Shown: positions 1-8,520 of the stretch, piece by piece
Position numbering within the stretch: position 1 is the first letter of the stretch
How the letters are laid out: each line of letters begins with the position of its first letter
Source: RGIG3002 sp964449325
Lineage (GTDB): Bacteria; Bacillota; Clostridia; Lachnospirales; Lachnospiraceae
NCBI GenBank assembly: GCA_964449325.1
Contig: CAYUYJ010000002.1
Location: 124,001 to 188,000, forward strand
Reading direction: 5' to 3'
Length of the DNA stretch: 64,000 nucleotides
Position numbers and translations under genes: made by a program
The notes under the pieces: generated by a model
What the model saw: only the letters and a program-made list of their open reading frames with translations
Told to the model about the DNA's origin: nothing
The model's database searches: none

Positions 1-467
1 GCAAGTCGTGCTGCCTCTTCTCTATTGTGGGTAGCAGACAAATGTTTTCGGATTGCATCAACAAAATAAGCATATTCATTCAATTTCTTACATTTTTGCA
101 TAAGTTCTTTATTCTGTCCATAGTTAATATTGAGCATGTGAGCTACTACTTCGACATCGCCGCCTTTTACCATCGGCTTGTAAAGGTCGGTCATATACAG
201 CAGTCCCCGCAGAGGCATGTTCGGATTAAAAGTACTTTGGTGTTCATACAGATTCGGGTAATCGTCCACAATAAAGGAAATATCATTTTTCATATGAAGA
301 AAAATCACATCTTCATCCGTTTTGATTTCCAAGTCTTCCGGGTTGTCATAGTTTGTTCCGGCAAGAGCATTATAGAGACTTAAAAGTTCTTTTTTTTCTT
401 TAAAAATCATGCGGAACAGACTGTCCTTGTGTTTTTGGTTTACCGTGACATTTTCAGTTGCATTCAT
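1..467 (-). CDS. PD-(D/E)XK nuclease / Rpn-type transposase-family protein, partial and internally shortened
   Basis: The minus-strand frame opens with ATG at 467, eight bases after a GGAGG ribosome site, and runs off the left edge without a stop, so about 155 residues are visible. The N-terminal pattern VNQKHKDSLFRMIF, a LYNALAGTNY stretch and the segment around LYEHQST-NPNMPLRG are typical of the Clostridia nuclease family often annotated as Rpn or PD-(D/E)XK transposase. LYEHQS holds the likely catalytic E-x-Q. Members I know continue for about 55-60 residues, including a VVFYNG strand, before the LNINYG-N-ELM-KC block. Here LLYMTDLYK passes almost directly into AHMLNINYG, so an in-frame internal deletion is likely. 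Known relatives promote DNA recombination or are domesticated. Family is fairly sure; activity is doubtful. Confidence 0.75.
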   Translation of the reverse strand, partial: MNATENVTVNQKHKDSLFRMIFKEKKELLSLYNALAGTNYDNPEDLEIKTDEDVIFLHMKNDISFIVDDYPNLYEHQSTFNPNMPLRGLLYMTDLYKPMVKGGDVEVVAHMLNINYGQNKELMQKCKKLNEYAYFVDAIRKHLSATHNREEAARL

Positions 468-743
468 AAGCTATCCTCCATAAAAGAAAAAATGATGAAA
501 ACAGACCGCTTATTTCGTGTGTTCTGAGACAATTTGTCTGTATGACCACAGAGCTGCTTACCTGTCACTTTCGGTCACAAACTTTAATAAATCATAAATA
601 AAAAACAAAACTTACGCTGAATCTTTGGAAAATAAAAGAAATCGCAAGAAATTTTAGATTTATAATGTTTAGAATGAAAATCAGAATATAAAAATGAAAT
701 TTTATCGGACACCAAAAAGCTGACTGCTTCAATATTTAGTTAC

Positions 744-772
744 ATTATAGGGCAAAGAACGAAAAAGAGCAA
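744..772 (-). promoter_or_regulatory. Possible promoter for the minus-strand nuclease gene
   Basis: On the minus strand TTGCTC (772-767) is followed by a 17-base spacer and a perfect TATAAT (749-744). The -35 box matches consensus at three positions only. It would give a leader of roughly 270 nt before the ATG at 467. Confidence 0.35.
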
Positions 773-833
773 GCAAAAAAGTGTAAGGGAAAATGTTCTG
801 AAAAATGTCGAATAATTGTGAAAAATCGTACTC

Positions 834-874
834 TTGACAGAGTAGAAAAGAAAATGTACAATAACGTATGTTAT
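834..874 (+). promoter_or_regulatory. Strong promoter with overlapping palindrome (probable TetR operator)
   Basis: TTGACA at 834-839, a 17-base spacer and TACAAT at 857-862 form a near-consensus sigma-A promoter. The palindrome ATAAC-GTAT-GTTAT at 861-874 overlaps the end of the -10 box and the start site. This is where an autorepressing TetR protein would bind, and the first gene downstream is a TetR regulator. The promoter is read directly; the operator assignment is inference. Confidence 0.7.
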
Positions 875-899
875 TAAGACGAAAAGAGGGAAAAAGAAA

Positions 900-1454
900 T
901 TGGCAAGAAAAGAATCCATTACCATTGAAAAAATATTGGAAACAGCATTTGAAATGACAAGAGAGGAAGGAATGGGTGCTGTAACAGCAAGAAAGCTTGC
1001 AGCGAAAGCGGGCTGTTCTACCCAGCCGATTTTCCGGGTTTATAAAAATATGGAAGAATTGGAAGCAGAGCTGTTTGAAAAGGCAGTGGATTTTTTTGAG
1101 GCATTTTATAATACTTATGAAAAATCATATGATACTCCTTTTTTAAACTTGGGAATGGCATATATTGCATTTGCACTGAAAGAAAAAAATCTGTTTAAGC
1201 TGTTGTTTTTACAAACGGAGCAGAGAAGCAAAAGCTTTTATGAAATTCTGAACGGAAAAGAAGGCTTTGTTGTTAAAGAAATTAACCGTGCCAAAGAGGA
1301 TGGCTGTAAGAAACCGAGCGAAATGTTTATGAAAATTTGGATGCTGATTCATGGAGCAGGCTGTATGGCAATTACAGGCGATTATGATTTGGAAAAAGAA
1401 GAAACCGTTTCCATGCTTCAAGGTGCTTATCGGGCATTTAAGGAACAGGGCTAA
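900..1454 (+). CDS. TetR/AcrR family transcriptional regulator
   Basis: This 184-residue protein has the TetR layout: an N-terminal three-helix DNA-binding domain at about residues 5-52 and an all-helical C-terminal ligand domain. The turn TARKLAAKAGCST followed by IFRVYKNMEEL is the typical helix-turn-helix and helix-4 signature. The start is TTG at 900, with AGAGGG nine bases upstream; no ATG fits as well. It lies 30 bases upstream of an RpiR-type regulator and a flavoprotein, so the three probably share the promoter at 834. A palindrome in that promoter suggests autorepression. The ligand cannot be told from sequence. Confidence 0.85.
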   Translation: MARKESITIEKILETAFEMTREEGMGAVTARKLAAKAGCSTQPIFRVYKNMEELEAELFEKAVDFFEAFYNTYEKSYDTPFLNLGMAYIAFALKEKNLFKLLFLQTEQRSKSFYEILNGKEGFVVKEINRAKEDGCKKPSEMFMKIWMLIHGAGCMAITGDYDLEKEETVSMLQGAYRAFKEQG

Positions 1455-1484
1455 AAGAGGATAAGGGAGGGCACGGTTACTACG

Positions 1485-2417
1485 ATGGACAATACGGAAA
1501 AGCAATACGATATTATCACAAGAATAAATGAGCATTATACCTCTATGAGTAAGAGCCATAAGGCAATTGCCGCTTTTATTGAAGAACATTACGATCAGGC
1601 GGTTTTTATGACAGCGGCAAAGCTTGGAGAAACTTTGGGAATCAGCGAGTCTACTGTTGTGCGTTTTGCATCCGGACTGGGTTATGACGGATATCCGGAA
1701 TTTCAGAAAGCATTGGAAGAATGGGTAAAAAATAAGTTAAATGCAGTACAGAAGATGGGAGCAAAGTATGGCAGAAGTTCTCAGTCGGAAATACTAAATT
1801 CCGTACTGAATGCGGACATAGAGAAAATTCAGGATACTATTGTAAATATGGATACGGCAGCTTTTGAAACGGCTGTGGATATTATATTGAATGCAAAGAA
1901 TATTTATATAGTAGGAATGCGAAGCTGCGAACCGCTTGCAGACTTTTTACATTTTTATCTTCATATGATACGAGGTGGCGTACAGCTTTTACGTTCCACC
2001 AGTGTCAGTGAAATGTTTGAACAGATGATTCGGATTGATGAACAGGATGCCATGATTGGAATCAGCTTCCCAAGATATTCCATGCGTACCCTAAAAGCCA
2101 TGGAATTTGCCAATGACAGAAATGCTAAGGTGATTACGATTACAGACAGTATTCATTCTCCCATGAATTTGTATTCCTCCTGCAATCTTTTGGCAAGAAG
2201 CGATATGGTTTCCATTGTAGATTCTTTAGTGGCGCCGTTAAGTGTGATTAATGCACTTGTGGTGGCACTTTGCATGAAGCGCCCGGAGGAGGTAAAACAA
2301 AATCTGGAGCAGTTGGAGTATGCGTGGAATAACTATCAGGTATACTTGAATGATGAGATTAATTTTATTGATGATGAAGCCATCTTGGATAATCCGTTAA
2401 GAAGGGAAGAACATTAA
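1485..2417 (+). CDS. MurR/RpiR family transcriptional regulator (HTH plus SIS domain)
   Basis: The 310-residue product has an N-terminal RpiR helix-turn-helix at about residues 5-80, with the pattern AAKLGETLGISESTVVRFASGLGYDGYPEFQ. A SIS sugar-phosphate-binding domain follows at about 125-260, including NIYIVGMRSCEPLADFL, GISFPRYS and the ITIT-D strand. RpiR proteins sense phosphosugars and control carbohydrate, amino-sugar or cell-wall recycling genes. GGGAGG lies 14 bases before the ATG, which is long, but no better start is available. It is sandwiched between tetR and a BaiN-like flavoprotein, so its target is not evident from context. Family assignment is secure; effector unknown. Confidence 0.88.
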   Translation: MDNTEKQYDIITRINEHYTSMSKSHKAIAAFIEEHYDQAVFMTAAKLGETLGISESTVVRFASGLGYDGYPEFQKALEEWVKNKLNAVQKMGAKYGRSSQSEILNSVLNADIEKIQDTIVNMDTAAFETAVDIILNAKNIYIVGMRSCEPLADFLHFYLHMIRGGVQLLRSTSVSEMFEQMIRIDEQDAMIGISFPRYSMRTLKAMEFANDRNAKVITITDSIHSPMNLYSSCNLLARSDMVSIVDSLVAPLSVINALVVALCMKRPEEVKQNLEQLEYAWNNYQVYLNDEINFIDDEAILDNPLRREEH

Positions 2418-2420
2418 GGA

Positions 2421-3680
2421 ATGAAGAAAATAATTGTTATCGGTGGCGGAGCAGCCGGAATGATGGCATCTTATGCGGCGGCAACAGCGGAAGATACACA
2501 TGTTATTTTATTGGAAAAGAATGATAAATTAGGCAAAAAGGTATTTATTACAGGAAAAGGAAGATGTAATGTTACCAATGCCTGTGAGGTAGAGGAGCTA
2601 TTTTCCAACGTAATCAGTAATGGTAAATTTCTGTACAGTGCATTTTATTCTTTTGACAATCGGGCAGTTATGGATTTTTTTGAAAAAGCGGGATGCCCGG
2701 TAAAGGTGGAGAGAGGAGAAAGAGTATTTCCGGTTTCGGATCATTCTTCGGATGTAATTGCTGCACTGACACGGAAATTGAAAGAAGTGAATGTGGAAAT
2801 CCGACTAAATACCGTTGTGGAGAATCTTCTTATTGAATTTGACCAGGAAGAAAATAAAAAAATAACAGGTGTAATATACGAGAACGGTACAAAAGAATAT
2901 GCAGATGCGGTTATTGTGGCAACAGGAGGAGGTTCCTATCCGCTGACAGGTTCTACCGGGGACGGTTATCGTTTCGCAGAGAAAGCGGGACATAAATTAA
3001 TAACACCCGTTCCCGCACTGGTTCCATTTACGATAAAAGAGGAATGGTGCAAAAGCCTGCAGGGGCTTTCACTAAAAAATGTAGAGGTGGTACTAAAACA
3101 GGGAAAAAAAGAACTATATTCCGGCTTTGGAGAAATGCTGTTCACCCATTTCGGCGTAAGCGGTCCTTTGATTTTAAGTGCGGGAAGCTTTTATGCAAAG
3201 AAAGCAAAAGGGCAACCGGCGGAACTTTTGATTGATTTAAAGCCGGCACTTTCTCCGGAACAGTTAGACAAACGGATTTTGCGTGATTTTGAAGAAAATA
3301 AAAATAAACAGTTTAAAAATGCAATAGGTGGATTATTCCCTGCAAAGCTGATTCCCGTTATGATAGAATTGTCGGGGATTCATCCTGATAAAAAGGTGCA
3401 TGAGATTTCCAAAGAAGAGAGAAAGGGATTTGCGGAAAAAATCAAAAAACTTTCCCTTACCGTAACAGGAACAAGAGCGTGGAATGAAGCAATTATTACC
3501 ATGGGCGGCGTACATGTTAAAGAAATCAATCCTTCCACCATGGAATCTAAGAAGGTGAAGGGACTGTATTTTGCGGGAGAGGTGTTGGATGTGGATGCAC
3601 TGACCGGTGGCTTTAATCTGCAAATTGCATGGTCCACCGGGTTTTTGGCAGGAGAAAATGCTGCAGTATGTGAAACGTAA
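2421..3680 (+). CDS. NAD(P)/FAD-dependent oxidoreductase, BaiN/HI0933-like
   Basis: The 419-residue flavoprotein opens with the dinucleotide-binding motif VIGGGAAGMMA. It carries the family signatures GKKVFITGKGRCNVTN (about 38-53), ATGGGSYPLTGSTGDGY (about 170-186) and the C-terminal TGGFNLQIAWSTGFLAG that closes the FAD site. HI0933-like proteins are widespread; BaiN from bile-acid-converting Clostridia reduces steroid intermediates, but most members have no proven substrate. The ATG at 2421 follows the RpiR stop by three bases, which indicates translational coupling. The cytosolic location is inferred from the absence of signal or membrane segments. A bile-acid role here is only a possibility because no other bai genes are nearby. 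Confidence 0.85.
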   Translation: MKKIIVIGGGAAGMMASYAAATAEDTHVILLEKNDKLGKKVFITGKGRCNVTNACEVEELFSNVISNGKFLYSAFYSFDNRAVMDFFEKAGCPVKVERGERVFPVSDHSSDVIAALTRKLKEVNVEIRLNTVVENLLIEFDQEENKKITGVIYENGTKEYADAVIVATGGGSYPLTGSTGDGYRFAEKAGHKLITPVPALVPFTIKEEWCKSLQGLSLKNVEVVLKQGKKELYSGFGEMLFTHFGVSGPLILSAGSFYAKKAKGQPAELLIDLKPALSPEQLDKRILRDFEENKNKQFKNAIGGLFPAKLIPVMIELSGIHPDKKVHEISKEERKGFAEKIKKLSLTVTGTRAWNEAIITMGGVHVKEINPSTMESKKVKGLYFAGEVLDVDALTGGFNLQIAWSTGFLAGENAAVCET

Positions 3681-3740
3681 AAAGTAAAAGAATTTTAAAA
3701 TGAAGAACAGACAAAAATTAACAGAAGAAAGGATGATAAC

Positions 3741-4397
3741 ATGAGTTATAATATAGCCATCGACGGACCGGCCGGAGCCGGAAAGAGCACAATCGCTAAA
3801 AAAATTGCGAAGAAATTGAATTATGTTTATGTAGATACGGGGGCAATGTACCGTGCCATGGCATTGTATCTGATTCGGATGGGGGTGGATGCCAAAGATA
3901 CGGAGAAGATTGAAGAGATATGTACGCAGGCAGATATTTCCATAGAGTATAAAGATGGAGAACAGGTTGTTCTTTTAAACGGAGAGAACGTAAACGGTTT
4001 TATCCGTACCGAGGAAGTGGGAAATATGGCATCTGCCAGTAGCCCCAATGTAAAGGTACGCGAAAAACTGGTGCAGCTTCAGAAGGAACTCGCACGGAAA
4101 GCAGATGTAGTTATGGATGGCAGGGATATCGGCACCTGTGTACTACCCCATGCGGATACAAAAGTTTATCTGACGGCCAGTGCTGAGGTTCGTGCAAAAC
4201 GGCGTTTTGATGAACTGACGGCAAAGGGAGAAAAGTGTGATTTGGAAAAAATAACACAGGATATTATCGAGAGAGACCATCGGGACATGACCAGAGAAAT
4301 TTCACCGCTTAAGCAGGCAGAGGATGCGGTTTTAGTTGATTCCTCCGATATGACAATTGAGGAAGTGGTGGAAAAAATCATCTCTCTATGTAAATAA
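3741..4397 (+). CDS. cmk: (d)CMP kinase
   Basis: The 218-residue enzyme phosphorylates CMP and dCMP with ATP in pyrimidine nucleotide recycling. The N terminus carries the P-loop DGPAGAGKST and the following YVDTGAMYRA nucleotide-monophosphate segment. VVMDGRDIGTCVLP and the lid region RAKRRFDEL are also standard, and the length matches the family. AGAAAGGATGATAAC precedes the ATG. It is followed by ispH and rpsA, an arrangement conserved in many Clostridia, which supports the call. No unusual residues were noticed. Confidence 0.96.
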   Translation: MSYNIAIDGPAGAGKSTIAKKIAKKLNYVYVDTGAMYRAMALYLIRMGVDAKDTEKIEEICTQADISIEYKDGEQVVLLNGENVNGFIRTEEVGNMASASSPNVKVREKLVQLQKELARKADVVMDGRDIGTCVLPHADTKVYLTASAEVRAKRRFDELTAKGEKCDLEKITQDIIERDHRDMTREISPLKQAEDAVLVDSSDMTIEEVVEKIISLCK

Positions 4398-4446
4398 AAA
4401 AGGACGGCTGCAAAAATGCCGGTGCCCGGAAAGGACAGAGAAGCGA

Positions 4447-5295
4447 ATGGAAGTTATACTTGCGAAAAGTGCCGGATTTTGTTTTGGCGTGAAACGTGCC
4501 GTACAGACTGTTTACGAACAGGTAGAGAAGGGTGGAAAAATATATACCTACGGACCGATTATCCACAACGAAGAAGTGGTAAAGGATTTGGAGAAAAAAG
4601 GAGTTGTTGTGATAAATTCCAAGGAAGAACTGGAAACTCTTACGGAAGGAACCGTGATTATCCGTTCCCACGGAGTACCCAAGGAAATCTGCCAAATCAT
4701 AGAAAAACGGGGACTTCAATGCGTGGATGCAACCTGTCCTTTTGTAAAGCGGATTCATGGTATTGTGGAAAAGGAAAGTGAACAGGGAAGCCGAATCGTG
4801 ATTATCGGCAATGAAAACCATCCTGAGGTGGAAGGAATTAAAGGATGGTCGTGTACTCCCGCAACGGTAATTGAGTCGGAAGAGGAGGCACAAAATTTTC
4901 AGGCAAAAGAGAATGAAAAAATCTGTTTGGTTTCCCAAACGACATTTAATTACAACAAATTTAAAGAATTAGTTGAAATTTTTCAGAAAAAAGGTTACAA
5001 TGTTAGTGTTGTGAACACTATATGTAGCGCAACTGAGGAAAGGCAGACAGAAGCAAAGGAGATAGCTGCTTTAGTCGATGTCATGATAGTAGTTGGTGGT
5101 ACCCATAGCTCTAACACCCGGAAGCTGTATGAAATATGCAGCAGGGAATGTGAGCAGACCTATTTTATACAGACACTTGATGACTTGCATTTAGATATAC
5201 CTAAAGCTGTTCGACTGATCGGAATTACTGCCGGGGCGTCAACCCCAAATAATATTATCGAGGAGGTTCAAAATTATGTCAGAATTAACTTTTGA
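4447..5295 (+). CDS. ispH: 4-hydroxy-3-methylbut-2-enyl diphosphate reductase (IspH/LytB)
   Basis: The 282-residue enzyme makes IPP and DMAPP in the last step of the MEP isoprenoid pathway. The three Fe-S ligand cysteines are in AGFCFGVKRA, DATCPFVKR and NTICSATEERQ. Substrate histidines are in IIHNEEVV, RSHGVP and ENHPEVEG, and the TAGASTPNNIIEEV tail is standard. I chose the ATG at 4447, where homologues start; an open frame extends further upstream but matches nothing known. Its last 20 bases overlap rpsA in another frame. In several Clostridia ispH and rpsA are a single fused gene, so this overlap is notable and is treated in the findings. Confidence 0.96.
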   Translation: MEVILAKSAGFCFGVKRAVQTVYEQVEKGGKIYTYGPIIHNEEVVKDLEKKGVVVINSKEELETLTEGTVIIRSHGVPKEICQIIEKRGLQCVDATCPFVKRIHGIVEKESEQGSRIVIIGNENHPEVEGIKGWSCTPATVIESEEEAQNFQAKENEKICLVSQTTFNYNKFKELVEIFQKKGYNVSVVNTICSATEERQTEAKEIAALVDVMIVVGGTHSSNTRKLYEICSRECEQTYFIQTLDDLHLDIPKAVRLIGITAGASTPNNIIEEVQNYVRINF

Positions 5296-6418
5296 ACAAA
5301 TGTTAGAAGAATCATTTAAGACAATACATGCAGGAGAGGTAGTCGAAGGTACAGTCATCGATGTGAAGCCGGAAGAAATCGTTCTGAACATCGGATACAA
5401 GTCAGACGGTATTCTTACAAGAAATGAATACACAAATGAGCCGAATGTAGATTTGACCACAGTTGTGAAACCGGGCGACACCATGGAAGTAAAGGTATTG
5501 AAAGTAAATGATGGAGAAGGACAGGTCATCCTTACTTATAAGAGACTTGCTGCCGACAGAGGCAATAAGAGAATTGAAGAAGCTTTTAACAACAAAGAAG
5601 TATTGAAAGCAACCGTTTCACAGGTACTTGACGGCGGTTTAAGCGTTATTGTGGATGAGGTCAGAATCTTTATCCCTGCCAGTCTTGTTTCCGATACTTA
5701 TGAAAAAGACTTAACAAAATATGCAGGACAGGAAATTGAATTCGTTATCAGCGAATACAATCCGAAGAGAAGAAGATATATTGGTGACCGCAGACAGCTG
5801 ATTACAGCTGAAAAAGCAAAATTACAGGAAGAATTATTCGCCAGAATCAATGTAGGAGATGTTGTGGAAGGTACTGTTAAGAATGTAACAGATTTCGGTG
5901 CATTCATTGATTTGGGTGGTGCAGACGGATTACTTCACATTTCCGAAATGTCTTGGGGAAGAGTAGAAAATCCGAAGAAGGTATTCAAAGTAGGAGAGCA
6001 GGTAAAGGTTCTTATTAAAGAAATTACCGGAAACAAAATTGCTCTCAGCTTAAAATTTGAAGATTCCAATCCTTGGAAAAATGCAGCAGAAAAATATGCA
6101 GTAGGTAACGTAGTAACAGGTACAGTTGCAAGAATGACAGATTTTGGCGCGTTTATTGAATTAGAACCGGGCATTGACGCATTACTTCATGTTTCCCAGA
6201 TTGCAAAGGATCATGTGGACAAGCCTTCTGATGTATTAAAAGCAGGTGATGAAGTAACTGCAAAAGTTGTTGATTTTAATGAAGAAGAAAAGAAAATCAG
6301 CCTGAGCGTAAAAGCAATGTTTGCTCCGGAGCCTACAGAAGAAAAAGAAGAGTCCGATGAGGACGTTGTTTCCGTGGATATTGATGCAGTAATTGCGGAA
6401 GAAGGAACAGAAGAATAA
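5276..6418 (+). CDS. rpsA: S1-domain RNA-binding protein (ribosomal protein S1-like)
   Basis: The 380-residue protein has four OB-fold S1 repeats, at about residues 17-88, 105-170, 189-258 and 275-345. The last two contain the canonical VTDFGAFIDL / LLHISEMSW and MTDFGAFIEL / LLHVSQIA strands. An acidic tail follows. Four-repeat S1 proteins of Firmicutes bind mRNA and can associate with the ribosome; they are shorter than the six-repeat S1 of proteobacteria. GAGGAGG lies inside the end of ispH, about ten bases before this ATG, so it can start independently despite the overlap. Whether it is an essential ribosomal component here is unknown. Confidence 0.92.
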   Translation: MSELTFEQMLEESFKTIHAGEVVEGTVIDVKPEEIVLNIGYKSDGILTRNEYTNEPNVDLTTVVKPGDTMEVKVLKVNDGEGQVILTYKRLAADRGNKRIEEAFNNKEVLKATVSQVLDGGLSVIVDEVRIFIPASLVSDTYEKDLTKYAGQEIEFVISEYNPKRRRYIGDRRQLITAEKAKLQEELFARINVGDVVEGTVKNVTDFGAFIDLGGADGLLHISEMSWGRVENPKKVFKVGEQVKVLIKEITGNKIALSLKFEDSNPWKNAAEKYAVGNVVTGTVARMTDFGAFIELEPGIDALLHVSQIAKDHVDKPSDVLKAGDEVTAKVVDFNEEEKKISLSVKAMFAPEPTEEKEESDEDVVSVDIDAVIAEEGTEE

Positions 6419-6438
6419 ATTAACAGGTGGAAAAGTTC

Positions 6439-7215
6439 ATGGCGTATGATTATGAGTATTTAAAAAAAGCGGTTTACGAGCTTACAATGATTGACTTGAA
6501 TGCTTATAAGGAAAAGCAGATGAAACGCCGCATTGATACATTGATAGCAAAACATAAAATTGTGGGTTACGATAAATATGTGCAGGCTATCAAGGATGAT
6601 AAGACCATGTTTGATGAGTTTGTCAATTATCTGACTATTAATGTATCGGAATTTTATCGAAACCCTGACCAGTGGCAGCTTATGGATAAGGAAATTATTC
6701 CTGAGCTGATTAATAAATTCGGTAAGAACTTAAAAATATGGAGTGCAGCCTGCTCTACAGGGGATGAACCATATTCCTTAGTTATGGCTTTGTCCAGACA
6801 TATTCCGTTAAATCAGATTAAGATTTATGCAACAGATATTGATGAGCAGGTGATTGCAAAGGCGAAAGCCGGAATTTATGCGGAAAAGAGTATTGCTTCC
6901 GTGCCGGATGATTTAAAGAAGAAATATTTTACAAAAAATGGTTTGTTCTATGAAATCTCACCGGAAATCAAGGCAAGAGTGGAATTTAAAAAACATAATC
7001 TTCTGAAGGACGATTATCAGTCTAATTGGAATATGATTGTGTGTCGTAATGTGTTGATTTATTTCACAGAAGAAGCAAAAGATGAGATTTTCCGTAAATA
7101 TCAGAAAGCATTGGCACCGGGTGGTATTCTGTTTATCGGAAGCACGGAGCAGATAATCAATCATAAAGAGGTTGGATTTAGTCGTAAGAATTCTTTTTAT
7201 TATGAGAAACCTTAA
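6439..7215 (+). CDS. cheR: CheR-type protein-glutamate O-methyltransferase
   Basis: The 258-residue protein has the CheR layout: an N-terminal helical domain (about 1-75) and an SAM-dependent methyltransferase domain. WSAACSTGDEPYSLVMAL is the SAM-binding motif, ATDIDEQVIAKAKAGIY the acidic strand and IVCRNVLIYF the conserved post-motif. CheR uses SAM to methylate glutamates of chemoreceptors. I prefer ATG 6439, which has AGGTGG eight bases upstream, over an in-frame GTG at 6427 that lies inside that site. No other chemotaxis gene is in the window, so it may serve receptors encoded elsewhere. A terminator follows directly. Confidence 0.92.
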   Translation: MAYDYEYLKKAVYELTMIDLNAYKEKQMKRRIDTLIAKHKIVGYDKYVQAIKDDKTMFDEFVNYLTINVSEFYRNPDQWQLMDKEIIPELINKFGKNLKIWSAACSTGDEPYSLVMALSRHIPLNQIKIYATDIDEQVIAKAKAGIYAEKSIASVPDDLKKKYFTKNGLFYEISPEIKARVEFKKHNLLKDDYQSNWNMIVCRNVLIYFTEEAKDEIFRKYQKALAPGGILFIGSTEQIINHKEVGFSRKNSFYYEKP

Positions 7216-7221
7216 AAAGAT

Positions 7222-7257
7222 AAGGAGTTTCTACAGAGTTGTAGAGACTCCTTTTTA
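7222..7257 (+). terminator. Rho-independent terminator after cheR
   Basis: A strong hairpin has arms AAGGAGT-TTCTACA and TGTAGAG-ACTCCTT, followed by a TTTTT run. It closes the operon ending in cheR and lies between convergent genes. Confidence 0.9.
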
Positions 7258-7261
7258 GCGC

Positions 7262-8365
7262 TTAATAGGATGTTGACAGCATTCCGATTACATGCTTTGC
7301 ATAGGCGGTAAACGCCGCCCGGTCTGTCTTGAATTCATCCGTCAATTCAAAAAACAACTCTTTACTTTTGTATTCTCTTTTAAAAAACGGCTCAAACAAA
7401 ATTTCCCACTGCGGAAGATAGGCAGAATATTTTCGGGTATAGCAGGTAGCAGCGCTTGCCTGTGTACGATGTTTGCTGTCTACAAAGGTAGCAACCGATT
7501 TATGCATGGCAAGATCCTCACCCGGAAGATAATAGTAATCCTTATAGTTGGCATAGAAGTATTTCATTTCTTCTTCGTAGAGAGGAACTTTCAGAGTGCC
7601 TTCCATGCCCTTCCCGGAAAAATAGCAGCCGGCGGCACCAAAGGAAACCGCAACAGGAAGGGGAGAGGAAAATTTTAATTTAATTAAAACCTCCTGATGT
7701 TTTGCACCGTTTAAATCCTGATAGTAGTTAGCCTGTACTTTTTTTGCATGCAGTCCGCCGTTGAACAGGTCATAATAAGAAAGAACCGGAAGAATGGAAA
7801 GCATACCTTTCATATCATCAAAGTTGTGCTGTAACAATGCTTTCAACCCGAATTCGGTAGGTTTTTGCACATAGTCATGATAAACACTGATTAGCTCGCC
7901 GCCGGAAAAGGTGTCCAGACGGTTGATACCGAGGAAAAGTTCGATGGTTTTTTGCTTGCAGTTCGGCAACTTCAAAAAGTATTTGTATGGAGCAGTTCGT
8001 TTATAAATATCAATTCCTTCAAAAGAATCGAAGGTGTAATGCAATTCATATTGGGCACATTTTTGAAGCAAAAACGGTAAATCAAAGTTATTACCGTTAA
8101 AATGAAGCAGATGAGAAAAAGGTTTTGAAAACTCAAAGAAAGCAATCAGCACTTCCTTTTCCTCTTCCGGACTGTCGGCAAACCATTGCCTTACATACCA
8201 GCCATCCTCACAATAATGCGCACAGCCAATCAGATAAAGGGAGGAGGCTTTGGCGGTAAAGCCTGTTGTCTCAATATCTACAAACAAACATTTATCCAAG
8301 GGCGCAAGCTTTTCCAAGGGGTATTCACAAATAAATTTTTCCAGTTTTTTTCGTACAGTTTTCAT
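7262..8365 (-). CDS. RNase H-like 3'-5' exonuclease domain protein (YprB-like)
   Basis: The 367-residue protein has a DEDD-type RNase H-like fold. The first acidic motif is FVDIETTGF at about residue 30, followed by LYLIGC and the second motif HFNGNNFDLPFL at about 87-98. The pattern matches the YprB/RNase_H_2 family, predicted nucleases without a well-defined substrate. The C-terminal 150 residues are family-specific and show no motif I recognise. I place the start at ATG 8365, which has GAGGTG five bases upstream, because 20 extra residues upstream look non-coding. It is transcribed alone, divergently from the rnf operon. Confidence 0.82.
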   Translation of the reverse strand: MKTVRKKLEKFICEYPLEKLAPLDKCLFVDIETTGFTAKASSLYLIGCAHYCEDGWYVRQWFADSPEEEKEVLIAFFEFSKPFSHLLHFNGNNFDLPFLLQKCAQYELHYTFDSFEGIDIYKRTAPYKYFLKLPNCKQKTIELFLGINRLDTFSGGELISVYHDYVQKPTEFGLKALLQHNFDDMKGMLSILPVLSYYDLFNGGLHAKKVQANYYQDLNGAKHQEVLIKLKFSSPLPVAVSFGAAGCYFSGKGMEGTLKVPLYEEEMKYFYANYKDYYYLPGEDLAMHKSVATFVDSKHRTQASAATCYTRKYSAYLPQWEILFEPFFKREYKSKELFFELTDEFKTDRAAFTAYAKHVIGMLSTSY

Positions 8366-8520
8366 GAAGCACCTCACTTTGGCATAATGTTTTTTTACTG
8401 TATCTAATATACCATAAATTTTCAAAATACTGTAGTTTTTTTCGTCGAAAAATAGTATATTTATTATAGTGCGGTGATAGAGTTTATCATCTATTTTATT
8501 TTAGGAAAGAAGGGCAGCAA

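Larger units (their letters stand above)
468..899. other. Intergenic region between divergent nuclease and TetR genes
   Basis: This 432-bp AT-rich stretch has no convincing gene. It contains the two divergent promoters listed separately. An antisense frame at 740-925 is low complexity and lies across the TetR promoter, so I do not accept it. Confidence 0.6.

Noticed and set aside
4357..4446. Upstream extension of ispH to 4357
   Set aside because: The extra 30 residues overlap cmk and are basic, unlike any IspH; homologues start at the ATG at 4447.
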